NCBI GenBank assembly: GCA_900312665.1 | Contig: ONZQ02000001.1 | Span: 4,539,902 to 4,603,901, forward strand | Source of the DNA: Cephalotrichum gorgonifer | Taxonomy: Eukaryota; Ascomycota; Sordariomycetes; Microascales; Microascaceae | Length of the DNA stretch: 64,000 bases | Reading direction: 5' to 3' | Shown: one piece after another, positions 32,819 through 45,200 of the stretch | Position numbering within the stretch: position 1 is the stretch's first letter | Layout of the letters: each line of letters begins with the position of its first letter | Position numbers and translations under genes: made by a program | The notes under the pieces: model-generated | Seen by the model: the letters and a program-made list of their open reading frames with translations, nothing else | What the model was told of the DNA's origin: nothing | Databases searched by the model: none

Positions 32819-35800
32819 GCAATGCGAACGGGCAGCAGCCGCGACTCCGCCATTGCGGTTTTCGTAGCTCTCGGCCGTGGTTAGTCGGCTCTGCTCCGGC
32901 CTTGCCTCTCTCCGCCTCCCCGGAGAAGGGCGAGGCCTCATGTACCATAATCCCGGGGCAGCGTCTTTTGTGGAACGGGTTTAGCAGCCCGTATTGCGAG
33001 TGGGAAATGAATTGTATATGCCACATCCATAGTGGTACTACTATCACTGAAATGTCGTTTTTCTTCTTCTTTTCCCCTCTTCCCCACAGGTTTACGGGCG
33101 ACTAGTAGGGATATTGTAGCGTTGAAGAGTATCATCTGTGGTACCGGGGTGTCTCCTTGGAAGAGGGTATATTCATGGCGCAAATGAGCTGGGCTAAGCT
33201 CCTCTCTTGCAAGTCCTTTTGCTGCTTTACGCCACTTCTCCATAAATCATTACATCTCCCCTATTAGTATCATACCTCCCGGCCCACCCGGATCAGCTCG
33301 TTAGATGGGATAAGGAGGGAGAGAAAAAAATACAAGATTGACTAGACTTGATGTCGCCTATCTCTTCATTTCCATCCGGTAGCAAAAGATCTTGCAAGCT
33401 CAACTTTGTCTCTACGCGCCAGTGCCGCAGGGAAAGGGTTTTGCCAAGATGAGCACTCCCCATATATTAGCTGTAGTATTAGCGTATGCTGGCTGGCGGC
33501 GCGCCCATCCGAAGGCACTGACGAGTCTCAGACTTGCTTCACATTCCGGCAATGCTCGGCGCGGGAAATCCTGGGCGAGAAGCGAGGTATTTCTACCCAG
33601 TTCCCGCCCGCCGGGATATTTGGGCAGAAAGGGGGTTATATGTTATTACGCATCATGCTATTGGTGCGTGCCACAGAAGGTGCCGTGGTTTTTCTTTTTG
33701 TAAGTGTATTTGGACTGGCGGTCTTTGACGAATGGTGAGAGTGCTGAGTATCGTGGGTAAGGTGGCGGCGGGTTGCTGCGAGGGAGAAGTGACATGCAAG
33801 GTGCGATATGATAGGCAGCAAGGTGAATCATCAGGCAGCGGCTCTATCGTCGAGCTTGCGTCCGGTAGCTCCTTCCATGGGCGACTTGGGAGAGAGTGAT
33901 AGGTATATATACGGGAGACGAGATTAGGTACGAGCTTGCGGGAACAACGGTCGTGGCTTCCCTCCTCCAGCTGGCGGTATTAACACACTTGATATTTTGG
34001 ATCCCTTCATTTCCCCTACCACCTTCCGTTGCTTTTTGCCAGACGGCTTCAGACATCATCGCATCTCCAGCGTCTCGGGGATTAGGCGACCTAGCAACGG
34101 ACAGTAGCCTGTATGACTGGTTGGTACAAGTGAGTGTGTATCTTTGGGCTATCTCTTTAAACTAATCTGCTCGTACTCAAGTTGGCCGAGGACCCGTCGT
34201 CCGGGGATGTAATTGCCCGATGGCCCAATGTAAGCCGGCGAGTCTTTTGCGTCGCAAGGATGCACACACTCACGCCTGCATGAAAATGACTACTCGTAGG
34301 ATGTACAAGTATGCATGTAAAACTATTAGTCGTGCATTCTGAGTAGCGGCGGTTCGAAGGCCGCTGCCAAGGTGACGGATGCCACTTGAAATTTTCAGAA
34401 AATGCGCACCAGCCGGGGGGTGGGGCGAAGGTCTGTCACTCTCTCGTTCGCTCTGGCCCGTAAAAGAAGCGCAAGTGCTCGGTATTGACAGCGATCACGA
34501 GCGGAAGCCGCACGGGAGTGCGAGGACGGCCAGCATACCCGTTTGCTCCGTATTGCCGACCTTGGAGAGCGGGAAGGGAGCTACATGGAATAATCCACGC
34601 AACTTCCTCTTTCAAGTACGAGTATGAGTACCCCGGGAAGGTGCTTGACACCGGTTGCAACGTTGTCCGTACTTTAGTACAAGTACTTACCATGACATAT
34701 TAATTTACACTCAGTATGGAGTACTTGTACGAGTAAAAGCCGACTCATACGGCTTCTAGACCTTCCTATTCTCCCCGAGCCCCGCCAAGACCTGCCCCAC
34801 TAACAAAATTCATATCCGCCCTAAACAGAGCAGGGTAGGCTAGCAGGAAGTTAAGAACCACCAGCGCCTGGATTTCGTGCAAGTGCTTCCCGTTAATGAT
34901 TTCCACCTCTGTTACGGAGCGCGACGGACCCGGTAGAATCTTCAATGCTAGCACCAAAGAGGGGAGGGGGTGGGCTAGCCAATCTATGGGATTGAAATTT
35001 CGATTTGACGCAATATCTTTTGTTGTGTGCTTGGGCCCCAGCAAGGGAAAAGGGACCACACGACAGGTAGCAACCCTCCCAAGGCTCAATATCCGGGGGA
35101 AAGCGCGTCCAGTCTCGGCAGCGGAGCGGCATTTGTTGGTCGCGCAGGGCAAGCACGACGGTCGTTCTTCCCAGACACGTTTCCCAACCGATGGGAGGTA
35201 TTCATCGGCAACAGCAGACTGTGACTTTGGACGGGGATTGCTAACAAAAAAGTTGGTGGTTACATTGCGAGCCCAGCGAAATTACTCCGTCCATGGGGTG
35301 GCCTTCGTGTACATGGAAGAAGTGGATCCGGCAATTCCCACCTACTCTACGATAAACTAAGAATAAAAATCCCATGAAGCAACCAGGCACAAGCAAGCAG
35401 CCGCCTGGCCGAGGTACTCGTATCGTACGAGTAGAGAGTACAGAGCAATAATAATAATCGTAGGAGAGGATCCGATTATCCCGCCGTCTGATTCACTTGT
35501 GGAGGGGTGCAAGCAAATGGGCATTCGCTGTCTTCACATTACAGAGCTACTCAGCTCCCGTCTCGTTTCGTCTCAAATGAAGTAAAGGACGGATCGAGAG
35601 GCAGATGTTAGTCATCGAACTCTCTTTGTGGGATATGGGCTGTTTCTAAAAGGTAAATCTTTGTGGGTTTGTATGAGGAGCCGGATAGGGAGGACCTGTA
35701 AGTAGTAATAATACGGTGTAGGTTTACATGACTTGCTTGACTTGTAGGTTTGGCTGAGGGTAATGTCAGTCACAGACAGGCCGCCCCTGTCCCCCCCCCC

Positions 35801-37102
35801 AAAACACATATGCCAGTATTGTATTAAATGGCGATGTGCAGTGAGTTCAAGACCACTACGAGTAGCTTAGGTCAACCGACCCTGTGTGTACCCGCGCTCT
35901 TTTCATCCGCCCGCCTTTTTAATACTTGTACTCGTACTTTCATTCATACCAGTGCTAGTGTACTTTGGTACTTCCATCTGTTTTGAAATACTCGTAAGTC
36001 TCGCCGCCCTGGATTACCCAAGCTTGGCCCTCACCTCACACAGATCTATCCATACTCTTTCCCCCCCAAATCCACCTCCACCTACCTCCCCAACCCGACC
36101 CGCATTTCTGATTACCTATTTCACATCGTCGGCAACTCTGGTATTCGAGCATCCCGCCCTGAATTGATATTTGAGATATCCGGACCTTCGCAGATATCCC
36201 AACACAGTTGCTGGTCACTTCTTCGTTCTTGTCTCACAAGCTCTCCTTCTCCTACTGCTCCTGTCCGGCTCGTTTCTCTCTCTCCCTGCGGTAGATACCC
36301 AAGAACAAACCCTCCCAAACAAAGACATCGCCCTGTGGCAGCATACAGGCGGTAGGTAGACCCAAAAATTTTCCTTTTTGGGGAGGGGTGACCACTCCCG
36401 CACTAGTGTCTCCTCCACCCATCAGCCGAATATCGTTCATAATTTTTTTTTATGTTTTGCCCTCTCCTCTTCCACACCTTCAACCCCAAATAGCACAACC
36501 TCTTTTTCCACCTTCCTTTTCACACATCACGCGAGTGGTAATAAACCGTTCATGACCCCCATCGGCCTGGCCATCCCCCTCATTTACGAGCAGACTTCTT
36601 ACCCAAGTCTTATTTAGCCACCCCGGTCGCGGCTTGCCCTGACGTGTGACCCCTCTGCAGCCTTTTATTTCAGTTGCTCTCCGGTGCTCCGGACTCCACG
36701 GACGGGTCCAGCCCCAACGATCGCATCGACAATCAAGACCCCCTCGAGACCTCAACACGTCAACATCCGGCCATCGATCGATTGAGCCGACAACACCTTC
36801 CCCCCCAGACTACACCTCCGATTGGCCTTACCGCTTCTATACTCTTAGGAGTGCGGGGAGGTTGACGATACCTCTCCGGACGGACCTCTGTTTGGGGTTC
36901 CCTGTGGGTTGATCACAGCAGTCTTTCGCGCTGTTCCATCTCGGCGTACGACGACTAGTAGTAGTTGTTGTGTGCAAGAGCCCCACGGCCTTTTCTTCTT
37001 CTTTTCTTTTCCTTCTCCTTCTCTTTCCCTTTTACGCTCTTCCTAAAGGGAATAACTCGCGTCACGACTCTACTCACGAGACATCGATACGCAACCTCGA
37101 AA
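32819..37102. other. Intergenic region between SFT2 and the La-motif gene
   Basis: 4.3 kb without a recognisable gene. GTAC words recur (about 34290, 34617, 34672, 34722, 35415-35433, 35925). From about 35900 the sequence becomes pyrimidine-rich, with a strong CT tract at 36985-37040 just before the start codon at 37103, so the last kilobase is probably promoter and a long 5' UTR. Short hydrophobic frames (such as one at 36171-36359) have no supporting evidence. Confidence 0.5.
35415..35433. repeat. Inverted repeat TACTCGTA-TCG-TACGAGTA
   Basis: Perfect 8-bp arms with a 3-bp spacer, in gene-free DNA. Same word family as the palindromes at 12771 and 14910. Confidence 0.85.
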
Positions 37103-39611
37103 ATGCCGACCGCAACCTTCTCCTACGCACAAGCCGCCAAGGGCCAAAAGGGCCTTTCGGGCTCGACGTCCCCTGCGCTGAGCCCTTCCGCTTCCTCGAC
37201 ACCGACAACGGGAGCACAAGATGTTCAGATCAAGGATGGCTCATTGAACGATGCGCTAGCGCCCGCTGCGAATGCTCGCAATGACGACCTCGAGACCATT
37301 CGGGACTCCAAGACGGAACCCATCGCTGCCGTGAAGGCGCTCAGTGTGTCTGATGCCAGCTGCACTACGCATAACGATACCATCGGGTCCTCGGGAACCT
37401 CGTCCAGCGGTTCCAGGCGGGATGATGACACTAACTCGGAGCTCTCCGCGCAACGGAGTGTGAAGGACGCCAGGTCTCACGGATCTGCTTCAAAGACGTC
37501 TCAATCGAGGCAGACCTCGACCAGTGCGGACTCCAAGAGGCCCAGGAGGGAGAGGAAACCAAAGGGTGCCGCAAACGGTGCCAAGAACGCCGACAAAGAG
37601 TCCGACGCGGCTGAGGGAACAAAGGAAGCTCCCGCCCCTCCTCCCAAGGTAGAGCTCTTTGAGGCTCCCATCCCGACCGTGAACCCTTGGCAGGTACGAC
37701 TAGGCGCGCAGCTGGCGAAGACTAAGCAGAGCCCCCCCCCAGCCGGCCGCGGCCTCGACCCACAACACTACTCCTGCCGCGCAGTCTACGGCACGCAAGG
37801 GTGCTGCCGCCAACGCGGGCAGCCAGGCGAAGACCGTAAGCGACGGCCCCGCCACAAATGGCCTCGCCAACCATAGGAGAGGTGGAGACGGCGACGCGTC
37901 CCGGAAGGGCGAGCCCAAGAGCGATGCGCGGCGCATGACGGAACGGCCTCCTGGCAATGATACGGCCCACTGGCCCACCCCCGATACGGCCAACAAGGAA
38001 GAAGTTCAGCAGAAGTCTGCGGAGACCACCCCTGTGCAGGATGACCAATCAGCCCAGAAGGGGAAGGTGCCAAAGAAGGACTGGGTGAAGATGGACTTTG
38101 TGCCCACGGTCAGCTTCGAGACCCCGCTCCCGCAGCACAAGGGGGCCCGCCCTAGGGGAGGCGCTCGCGGAGGTCGAGACGGAGCCGCCAGGGGCGGACA
38201 TTCTGCCAACCTTGCCAAGGATGGAGAAAAGGGAACCGGCCCTTCCACCGGCCCGGCCAAGGTCAACGGCGAGGTTCGTGATGGGCCCCGCGATGCGTCG
38301 GCCACCACCGCTGGCAGTGGTACCTCGGTCCCTCCCACCTCGACGAAGCGTGATGCGCCAAACTTCCGCGACCAGCGCAAGCAGCCGGTGCCCACTGCCA
38401 CCAGGTCGAAGGAGGCAGCGACCAATGTAAGCTCACGCCGCGGACCCCATGGAAATCCCTCCCCATCATCCATAACCTTCTCCCACGCTACAGCCAATGC
38501 TGTACCCCCCCATATTTATTCTTTCATCGTTCACGGGCTAATATTTGACCATCAGGAGCAGCCACGAGACAAGCATGAGAACCGAGGCGAGAGGACCCGG
38601 GGTGGACCGCGTGCTCGCGGCAACTACCACGGTGCCACGTCCCAGCTGAACAACCAGCATACCGCCTTTGCCGGGTACCCAACCAACGGGGCGTCCCGTC
38701 AGCAGAACCCTTACAGCCCCCCGATACGCCAGAACCAGTTTAACAACTACGGTTCCGCGTCTTCTAGGGGCGGCCGTGGTGGTCGGGCCGGATCCAACGC
38801 CGCGCGCGCGTCCGGGCCGAGCAACGGAAATGGCAGGCAGGCGCCTTCCTCCGTGATGACCTACGACCACTCCTTCCACGGTGCATCGATGATGGGATAT
38901 CCCCAAGCACCATCTCCCGCATTCTTCTTCGACCCCTTCTTGGTGTCGACCCTGACTGCGCAGCTCAGCTGGTACTTCTCGGTTCAAAATCTCTGCCGAG
39001 ATATGTTCCTACGAGGCAACATGGACTCCCAGGGTTTCGTGCCCCTCGCCCTGATTGCGGGATTCAACCGTGTCAGCAGCCTCCTCCAGGCCGCCCATGA
39101 TCCAGTGCAGTATGTTCGCCAGGCGTGCTTTGCTTCGAGGGATGTCGAGTTCGTGGTGGGCGACGATGGCGTCGAGAGGTTGCGGACATTGAACAATCCC
39201 CTCCACTGGGTCCTCCCCATGGAGGATAGGTGCGACATGGCCCGCAATGCTGGCCCGGCGAACTTCTTCGCTGCGGGGCAGCAGTATCCTGCCCACCCGG
39301 GTATGGTACACGGCGGGTTCCCCGCGGGCGCCCCCGCCCCCATGAACGCCTATGCTCCTCCGTACGGCGAGTCTCAGGCCAACACGTTTGCCTCTCCGGT
39401 TTCCCCCGAGCTTGTCAACGGCCACTCCGCGGGACAGGGCAACGAAGCCAACCAGAACACGACGCTCAAGGCAACCGTGCCTGAGTTCGCTCCTCGGAAC
39501 AGTGTTGCCGACAACGGAAAGGATTCCTCCGCGCCGGCCGAAAGCCAGACCGAGACCACGGCTAGCACTGTGGAGGTATCCAACAACGCGGAGGTGGCGG
39601 CTTCGTCGTAA
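37103..39611 (+). CDS. La-motif (LARP/Sro9-type) RNA-binding protein, frame broken near 37733
   Basis: Start ATG 37103: MPTATFSYAQAAKGQKG, the usual opening of fungal La-motif proteins. Residues 1-190 are Ser/Thr-rich. After EAPIPTVNPWQ the frame must shift: downstream coding (QPAAASTHNTTPAAQ onward) lies one frame away, across an uninterrupted C run at 37732-37740. Either one C is extra, giving 792 residues, or a 49-nt intron 37694-37742 is removed, giving 776. A 129-nt intron lies at 38427-38555. RGG-like repeats (GGRGGRAG, GGARGGRDG) precede the La motif (about 552-650): SWYFSVQNLCRDMFLRGNMD, SQGFVPLALIAGFNRV, DDGVERLRTLNNPLHWVLP. The family binds mRNA and polysome-associated transcripts in the cytoplasm and modulates translation. 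The missing RRM agrees with LARP1/Sro9 rather than genuine La. Confidence 0.85.
38427..38555 (+). other. 129-nt intron of the La-motif gene, length divisible by three
   Basis: GTAAGC donor and ATCAG acceptor, phase 0, with GGGCTAATA before the acceptor as a possible branch site. It has no in-frame stop, so an unspliced transcript would add 43 residues (beginning VSSRRGPHGN) without breaking the frame. The inserted residues look non-conserved and hydrophobic (YSFIVHGLIF), supporting an intron. Confidence 0.7.
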
Positions 39612-42237
39612 GATGATGCCGGTCCTTCATCATGGATAGGCACGGGGTAGAGGAGTTGTGCGGGGCACAGGAGAAGAAGGGGTGGTGGTGAAGTCATAAG
39701 GGGAGCATTGCGGGCGTAATTGGCGTGTGCGAGGCTCAGGCATTATCACGGGCAATTTCTTTGACAGCGAGCGTCATCACTAGGGAGGAGGTACAAGGAT
39801 ACATCGGCGCACGGGCTTCGGTCTCGTCCTCTTGGGAATGCTTTCGCCTCTCCGCCCAACTCGGATTTTGACCCTCGCCATAGGACGATGCTGCTACGGG
39901 TTATACCGAGACAACTTTGACGGCGGGGGTTCAACTCCAAATATTGGGCGACTTCGGCCGTAGGGGAGGCGTACGGCGCAATACGCATCATTTTCAACAG
40001 ATTTATCACTCACATCGACCATGGCGTCACATCGACGACCCTCGAGGTGTGGTATCGACAACGCATCCTTGGGACACGAAGCTGCAAAAGTTGAGAGGCT
40101 CTTCCCTATACTCGAGGGGTCAGGTTCCGTTGTTCTGCTCCTCGAAAGAGGCCCAAATTGCTTTTAAGCATTCGGGGCGGTCGACAGACGATGAGGCGGG
40201 CAATTTCTTTCCCCCGGCCTGGCTCATGCGAGCCATGTCGGCAACGCCGCCGAGGGAAGGGTGTTTTTTGTACAACTGATTTTACCCCTTGTTTTTTTCT
40301 ACCCTCGTCTGTTTACGTTACTGTTCATCGTTCTGGTTTAACCCTACTTCCTTTGCCCTTGTTTCCGGAATCTCTTTCCGAAGCAGCCAATGAAGGAGGG
40401 AATTCCGCCCCGACGTCAGATGCCACGGAGGGCAGTTCCCGGGCGGACCGCGAAACTGCCAAGGCTTCTGGCAGCAGGATGTCGTTGTTTTATCGGAGCA
40501 GAAGCTTTGAGAGGGTGGATTCAGAAGTTCTTCGGACCACTAGCCGTCAGAGTCCATGCTCCATTCGAAGTTGACAGCCCGTCCGTCTCCCTGGCCTGTC
40601 GACTGCCGCGCAGCGCTTCACGAGGGCCCGCCCCGGGCTACGACCGGCGACCTGACAAGTATACTCTCTCTCGCCCAGGAACAGCAGCGTCCAATTCAAC
40701 AGACAGGATATTACATCCCCAATATGCCGCGTTCTCTGCGTGTTCTGTTGCTTGCGACCTCGCCCGCGGAGCCTTGACGGTCATTGCATCGTCTCTTACT
40801 CGGCATTTCTATTCTTTCTCGCGCTACTATTCGATGACACGGTTCCCGTGGATCTAGACAACCGCGATACACAAAAGCGATTTTCTTTTATGGATGAAAA
40901 GTCTGCCTGTCGACACTTCTCGAGGGGAGAGAGAAAGGGAAAGAAAAAGGGGGGGGAGGGGGGTTCTAAAAAAGACAGGAGGCTCGGGGGGGTGTTTTGT
41001 GGTTCTAGACCTATTTCGTTATTTGTTTCCTCCATCTCTTGACAGCGCATTTACTTCGACTCAAATCGGCGTAGGAAGGGACTTGATTTTCTTGTCGGGT
41101 TGGTTTTCTATTGTTTTTCTGCTACCTTCATGCTTTTCCCCAGTTATTTGGTTTCTTCGTCCTGTTTTTTTTTTTTTCGTTTTTTTTTCTCGGTTTTATT
41201 CTTGCCATGTATGAGTACTACTAAGGGGAGGGAGAGGTAGGGGAAAGGGGGAAGGGGGGGATGATGAGGCACATGGAAAAGAAAAAGGCGGGCTAACGGG
41301 CCCTTGACAATTTTTTTCTCTCTTCTTTTTTTTTTGCGGGGCAATACATAAAAAAAAATAATATATTTTAGAGAAATGAGGTTTTTTTTTTTCGTTTTTG
41401 GGGAACAGGTAGCAGCTTCTGCGAGTTTAATTGATTTGGAGTTTTTGGACACGTTTTGTTGTCAAGTGTGTACATATGTGTGTGAGGTGTGAAGATGTCC
41501 ATGTGTGTTGCTGCGGAGCGGAGCATGTATGTACTGTTCTCTGAATCCACCAACATATAATTTCGCCATGTGAGGGTATGGTATGACGGCACCACCCACC
41601 CTGTCTCATTTTCGGTGTGGGCTGGAGCTCCCTCTTCCGTACATGTAAACATCAAGTGATCCTCTCCGGGAAACTCAGATACTCTTTGGAAGGGAAGAAA
41701 GGGAAGAAACGAAAAGACAGCATCCTTCTCCGTCTTCATCCGCATCACTCGTCGCATCAGAGCGGTACACACCGACGGGAACATAGGAACGAAGACAAAC
41801 TCACCACCACCCCCAAAAGCAACATCACAAACAAGGGAAGACACGAAGAGCCACAAGGATGCATGACCGCCATCCCTCAGTTTATGCCACCTTGTAAAGT
41901 TGTATCTGTAAGCGCTGTTGCGCCACCCTCAAGCGAAGAACTCTGTTAGGTCTAAAGACCGCAGGGGCCCCATGAGAGCGCCTTCGCATAGGCTGCCTGG
42001 TGCTCGAAGAGAGAACATTGAATATGTATCTTGCATATGCCAAGTCACCGTGCTTAATACAGCCTCCAGAGCCTGCCCAGTCATATGACGTCCCTTCCTA
42101 TATATCGATGGGTCATTTCAGCTCAGGAACTGGTCGCATCCCCCGTAATTGAAAACCACGACTCCAAATCCCACACACTCTCATGGATTCCCGATTCTTA
42201 GATCTTTTGTAGATCGCTTAGTTACCAATAATAAGCC
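39612..42237. other. Intergenic region downstream of the La-motif gene
   Basis: 2.6 kb. The first part is probably 3' UTR. T-rich and A-rich runs (41168-41190, 41320-41400) and GA-rich DNA (40920-40985) follow. Frames such as 40158-40857 carry no motif that I recognise. GTAC words are scarce here. Confidence 0.5.
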
Positions 42238-45200
42238 ATGGTATGTATAGTTTGGTGTTTGCTCCCAATTCTATTCGCTTACTTGCGGTTGCTCTTTCCC
42301 TACATGTAATGCCGCTCTTCCAGCAGACCAATTCCACCTCATCCCAAACAAACACCCCCATTTCTGAGAACCCTCCAGTTGTCCGCCGAAACGGAATCAC
42401 CGTCCTCTCTGGTAATTCCCAAAGTTTAGTCGAGTGAGGAAACCCCTGATGATGGAAGACGGCCGAAGTCTCATCCGCGATGCGATTCTAAACCATCTTC
42501 TAGCGTTGTGGTACTACATGGACTCGGCGGCTGTCCCTCGGAGACATGGAGGCACCACGCTACTGGCTTCTTCTGGCCCTGGGAGCTTCGAAACGATGTC
42601 GCCGATGCCCGCGTGATGCTGTTTGGCTATAACGCCGACACCGAACAGGGCTTCTCTACCAACCTGGCCCGCATCAAGGACTATGCTAGGGCGCTGCTCG
42701 GAGACCTTGTGAACAAGAGACAGGAGGACCAGGTATTCATCCCATCGCCCGCATCCTTATTCTTTGGCCCATCTATTATAGACCGAACCCAAGGTTTAAT
42801 GTTGACATTGTCATCGTCGTCGAAAGGAGTTGAATCGCCCGTTGATATTCATTGGACATAGCCTGGGCGGCGTGGTAATCAAGCAGGTTAGTTAGTCTGT
42901 CCTCTTTAAAAGGGATACAATAGTCCCAGAGGCGAGTCGACCATTGGTCCTTCCCATGATGTAGATTTAACCCGTTACGGGCTACGAGTAGGCGCTCGTT
43001 GAAGCCGCAAAGGCTGTCACGACGAAGAAGGACGACTGGTACCTGATCTACAACGCGACCAAAGGCCTCGTCTTCTTCGGCACCCCGCACCTGGGCAGCG
43101 GCGCCGGCAAGCAGCTGCGCGTCCAGCTCGCCAAAATGTTCGCGAGCGCGGCCCTCTTCAAGGTTCCCCCCAAGGTCGACGCGGCCCTGCAGATGCACTC
43201 GGACGAGCTCTGCGACCTGGCGAATGACTTCCGGGCTACGAGCCTGTGGACCGAGAGACGTCTCGAGATATATACGTACTACGAGACCGAGACAGATGGT
43301 AGGCTTGGAGAAAAGGTAGAGAATGCGCATCTCCCCCTGCGAAGGGAAAGAAAAATGCGGGAACTTGCACTAACCTTGGCCCTGTCTGGTATTGCCCTAG
43401 GTTGTCGATGAGGCGTCCGCTAGAATTGGCTATGATAAGGAGACATCCCAGCCCATTCTGGCGAACCATACGGGAATGGTCAGATTCGAGGATAAAGAGG
43501 ATTCAAACTACGAAAACGTCTGCCGAAAGTTGAAGAAGCTGAGGAGACATGCCTTGAACAGTTCGTAACCCCCCTCTCCTCTGTGGCTCACGGTTCTATG
43601 GTAGTTTCGGTTCTTATATTTTCTGTATCCGTTGGTCGTTGAATGACCCCACCGGCCATTATCGGTTTAAGCTACGATTATCAACCCCATCTATTATGTT
43701 GTATCTGTCAATACCGTCTACTAACGCTCTCTTGTATAGTCGTTAGGACCGGCACGGAGAGCGTCATCCCCAGCTATCCAGCTCACGCTATGGCGCCCAT
43801 AAAAGCCTTCGTCCCGCGAGAGAAACTCCTCGCGGAGCTGAAAGAGCAACTGTGGCGGGCAGTCGAAAGTACGGGTCGAAGAGACCCAAGGAAGGTGGGA
43901 ATATGGGGTATGGGCGGTGCTGGGAAGTCTCAGTTGGCTCTAAGTTATTTGCAACACCATGCCGACGACTACAGCGCGACCTTTTGGGTCGATGCCCAAG
44001 ATCCTACATGGGTCGACAAGTGCTTCCAGCAGATATATATGTCCCTTCCCGGGGAGAAGTCGACCGACGAACCCGTGACAGCGGACAAAGCCAGGGTGGC
44101 GGTCCTCACATGGCTCAGCGGCAGGGCGGGCAAGTGGCTTATGGTCTTTGACGGCGCCGACGAGCTGGATGGCGAAGACCGTAACTTTGTTAACTTAGCC
44201 CTGTACATCCCTCGGGCTCCCGGCGTCCACGTCATTGTCACGAGCAGAAGTCAGAACATCAAGCACTTCTCAACCTTTGACGGCGTTGAGGTTGGCAGGC
44301 TTGGGCTTGAGGAGGCAGTCGACCTGTTCTGTAAAAGTGCCACGGTAACGCTTCCACAGGCAGGCGATCAGGTTCGAGCAGAAGTCGAGAAGATAGTGGA
44401 GGAGCTGGACTATCTAGCCTTGGCGATTTCGATTGCGGGAGCGTACGTCTCCACGGTTCCTAGGTTACGCTCTAACCTTTCCCAGTATCTCGAGGAGTAC
44501 TTACGCCAGAGGAGGCTACTACTCCAGAGGCAACCCGACAAACTCAACAATGCGTATGCTCATAGCATCATGACAGTTTGGGAGACATCGTATCAGGCCA
44601 TACACCACCGCTCGCCAGGAGCATGTCAGCTACTCACACTCTTGGCGTTTCTCGATAACCAGGACATATTCAATGACCTCTTGGTCCTCGGTCCGGCTGT
44701 ACCTAACACCAGCCCGAGCCTAACGGAAGGCAGTGGCTCTCGGCGCGCAGACATCGGCTTTCAAGACGACATCAGCTCCAGCGATATCGAAGAAATGCTT
44801 TCGTTGCTAGAGAAATACTCTATACTGCATTGGGTCGAAGTGGATCAGTCCTACTCTATCCACAAGTTGGTCCACGCATGGTGTCGTGATCGGATAGGCG
44901 ACGACCCGCTGGCAACAAAGCAGTATGCCTTGGCCGCTCTCCAGCTGCTCTGTCAGGCCATCGAGGCCTCGGGCCCAAGCAAGGAGGCTGGGCTGCGACT
45001 GGGCCCGCACGTGAGGCAGAACGCTATCGCCGTCAGCCAGCTACAGACAAGCATTCGAGAAAGGCATACTACATTAGGTCAGCTACAGTACGTGAGGTTC
45101 TTTCTAATAGATAGCTTCAACGCGCGCGACGCCGTCTCGGTGTCTAGGATATCCCTGAACATGCACATAGAAACGCTGGGGGACGAACATCCCCTCATGA

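Noticed and set aside
34346..34370. AGCGGCGGTTCGAAGGCCGCT hairpin as tRNA
   Set aside because: It has a TTCGAA core and a stem but no acceptor, D or anticodon arm around it.
40158..40857. Overlapping frames downstream of the La-motif gene
   Set aside because: Examined as a possible extra exon or gene; composition is unremarkable and no donor/acceptor links them to the La-motif gene. More likely 3' flank.
42412..42429. GTAATTCCCAAAGTTTAG as a mini-intron in the NLR-like gene
   Set aside because: 18 nt is below the known minimum for spliceosomal introns, and removing it does not restore the frame.
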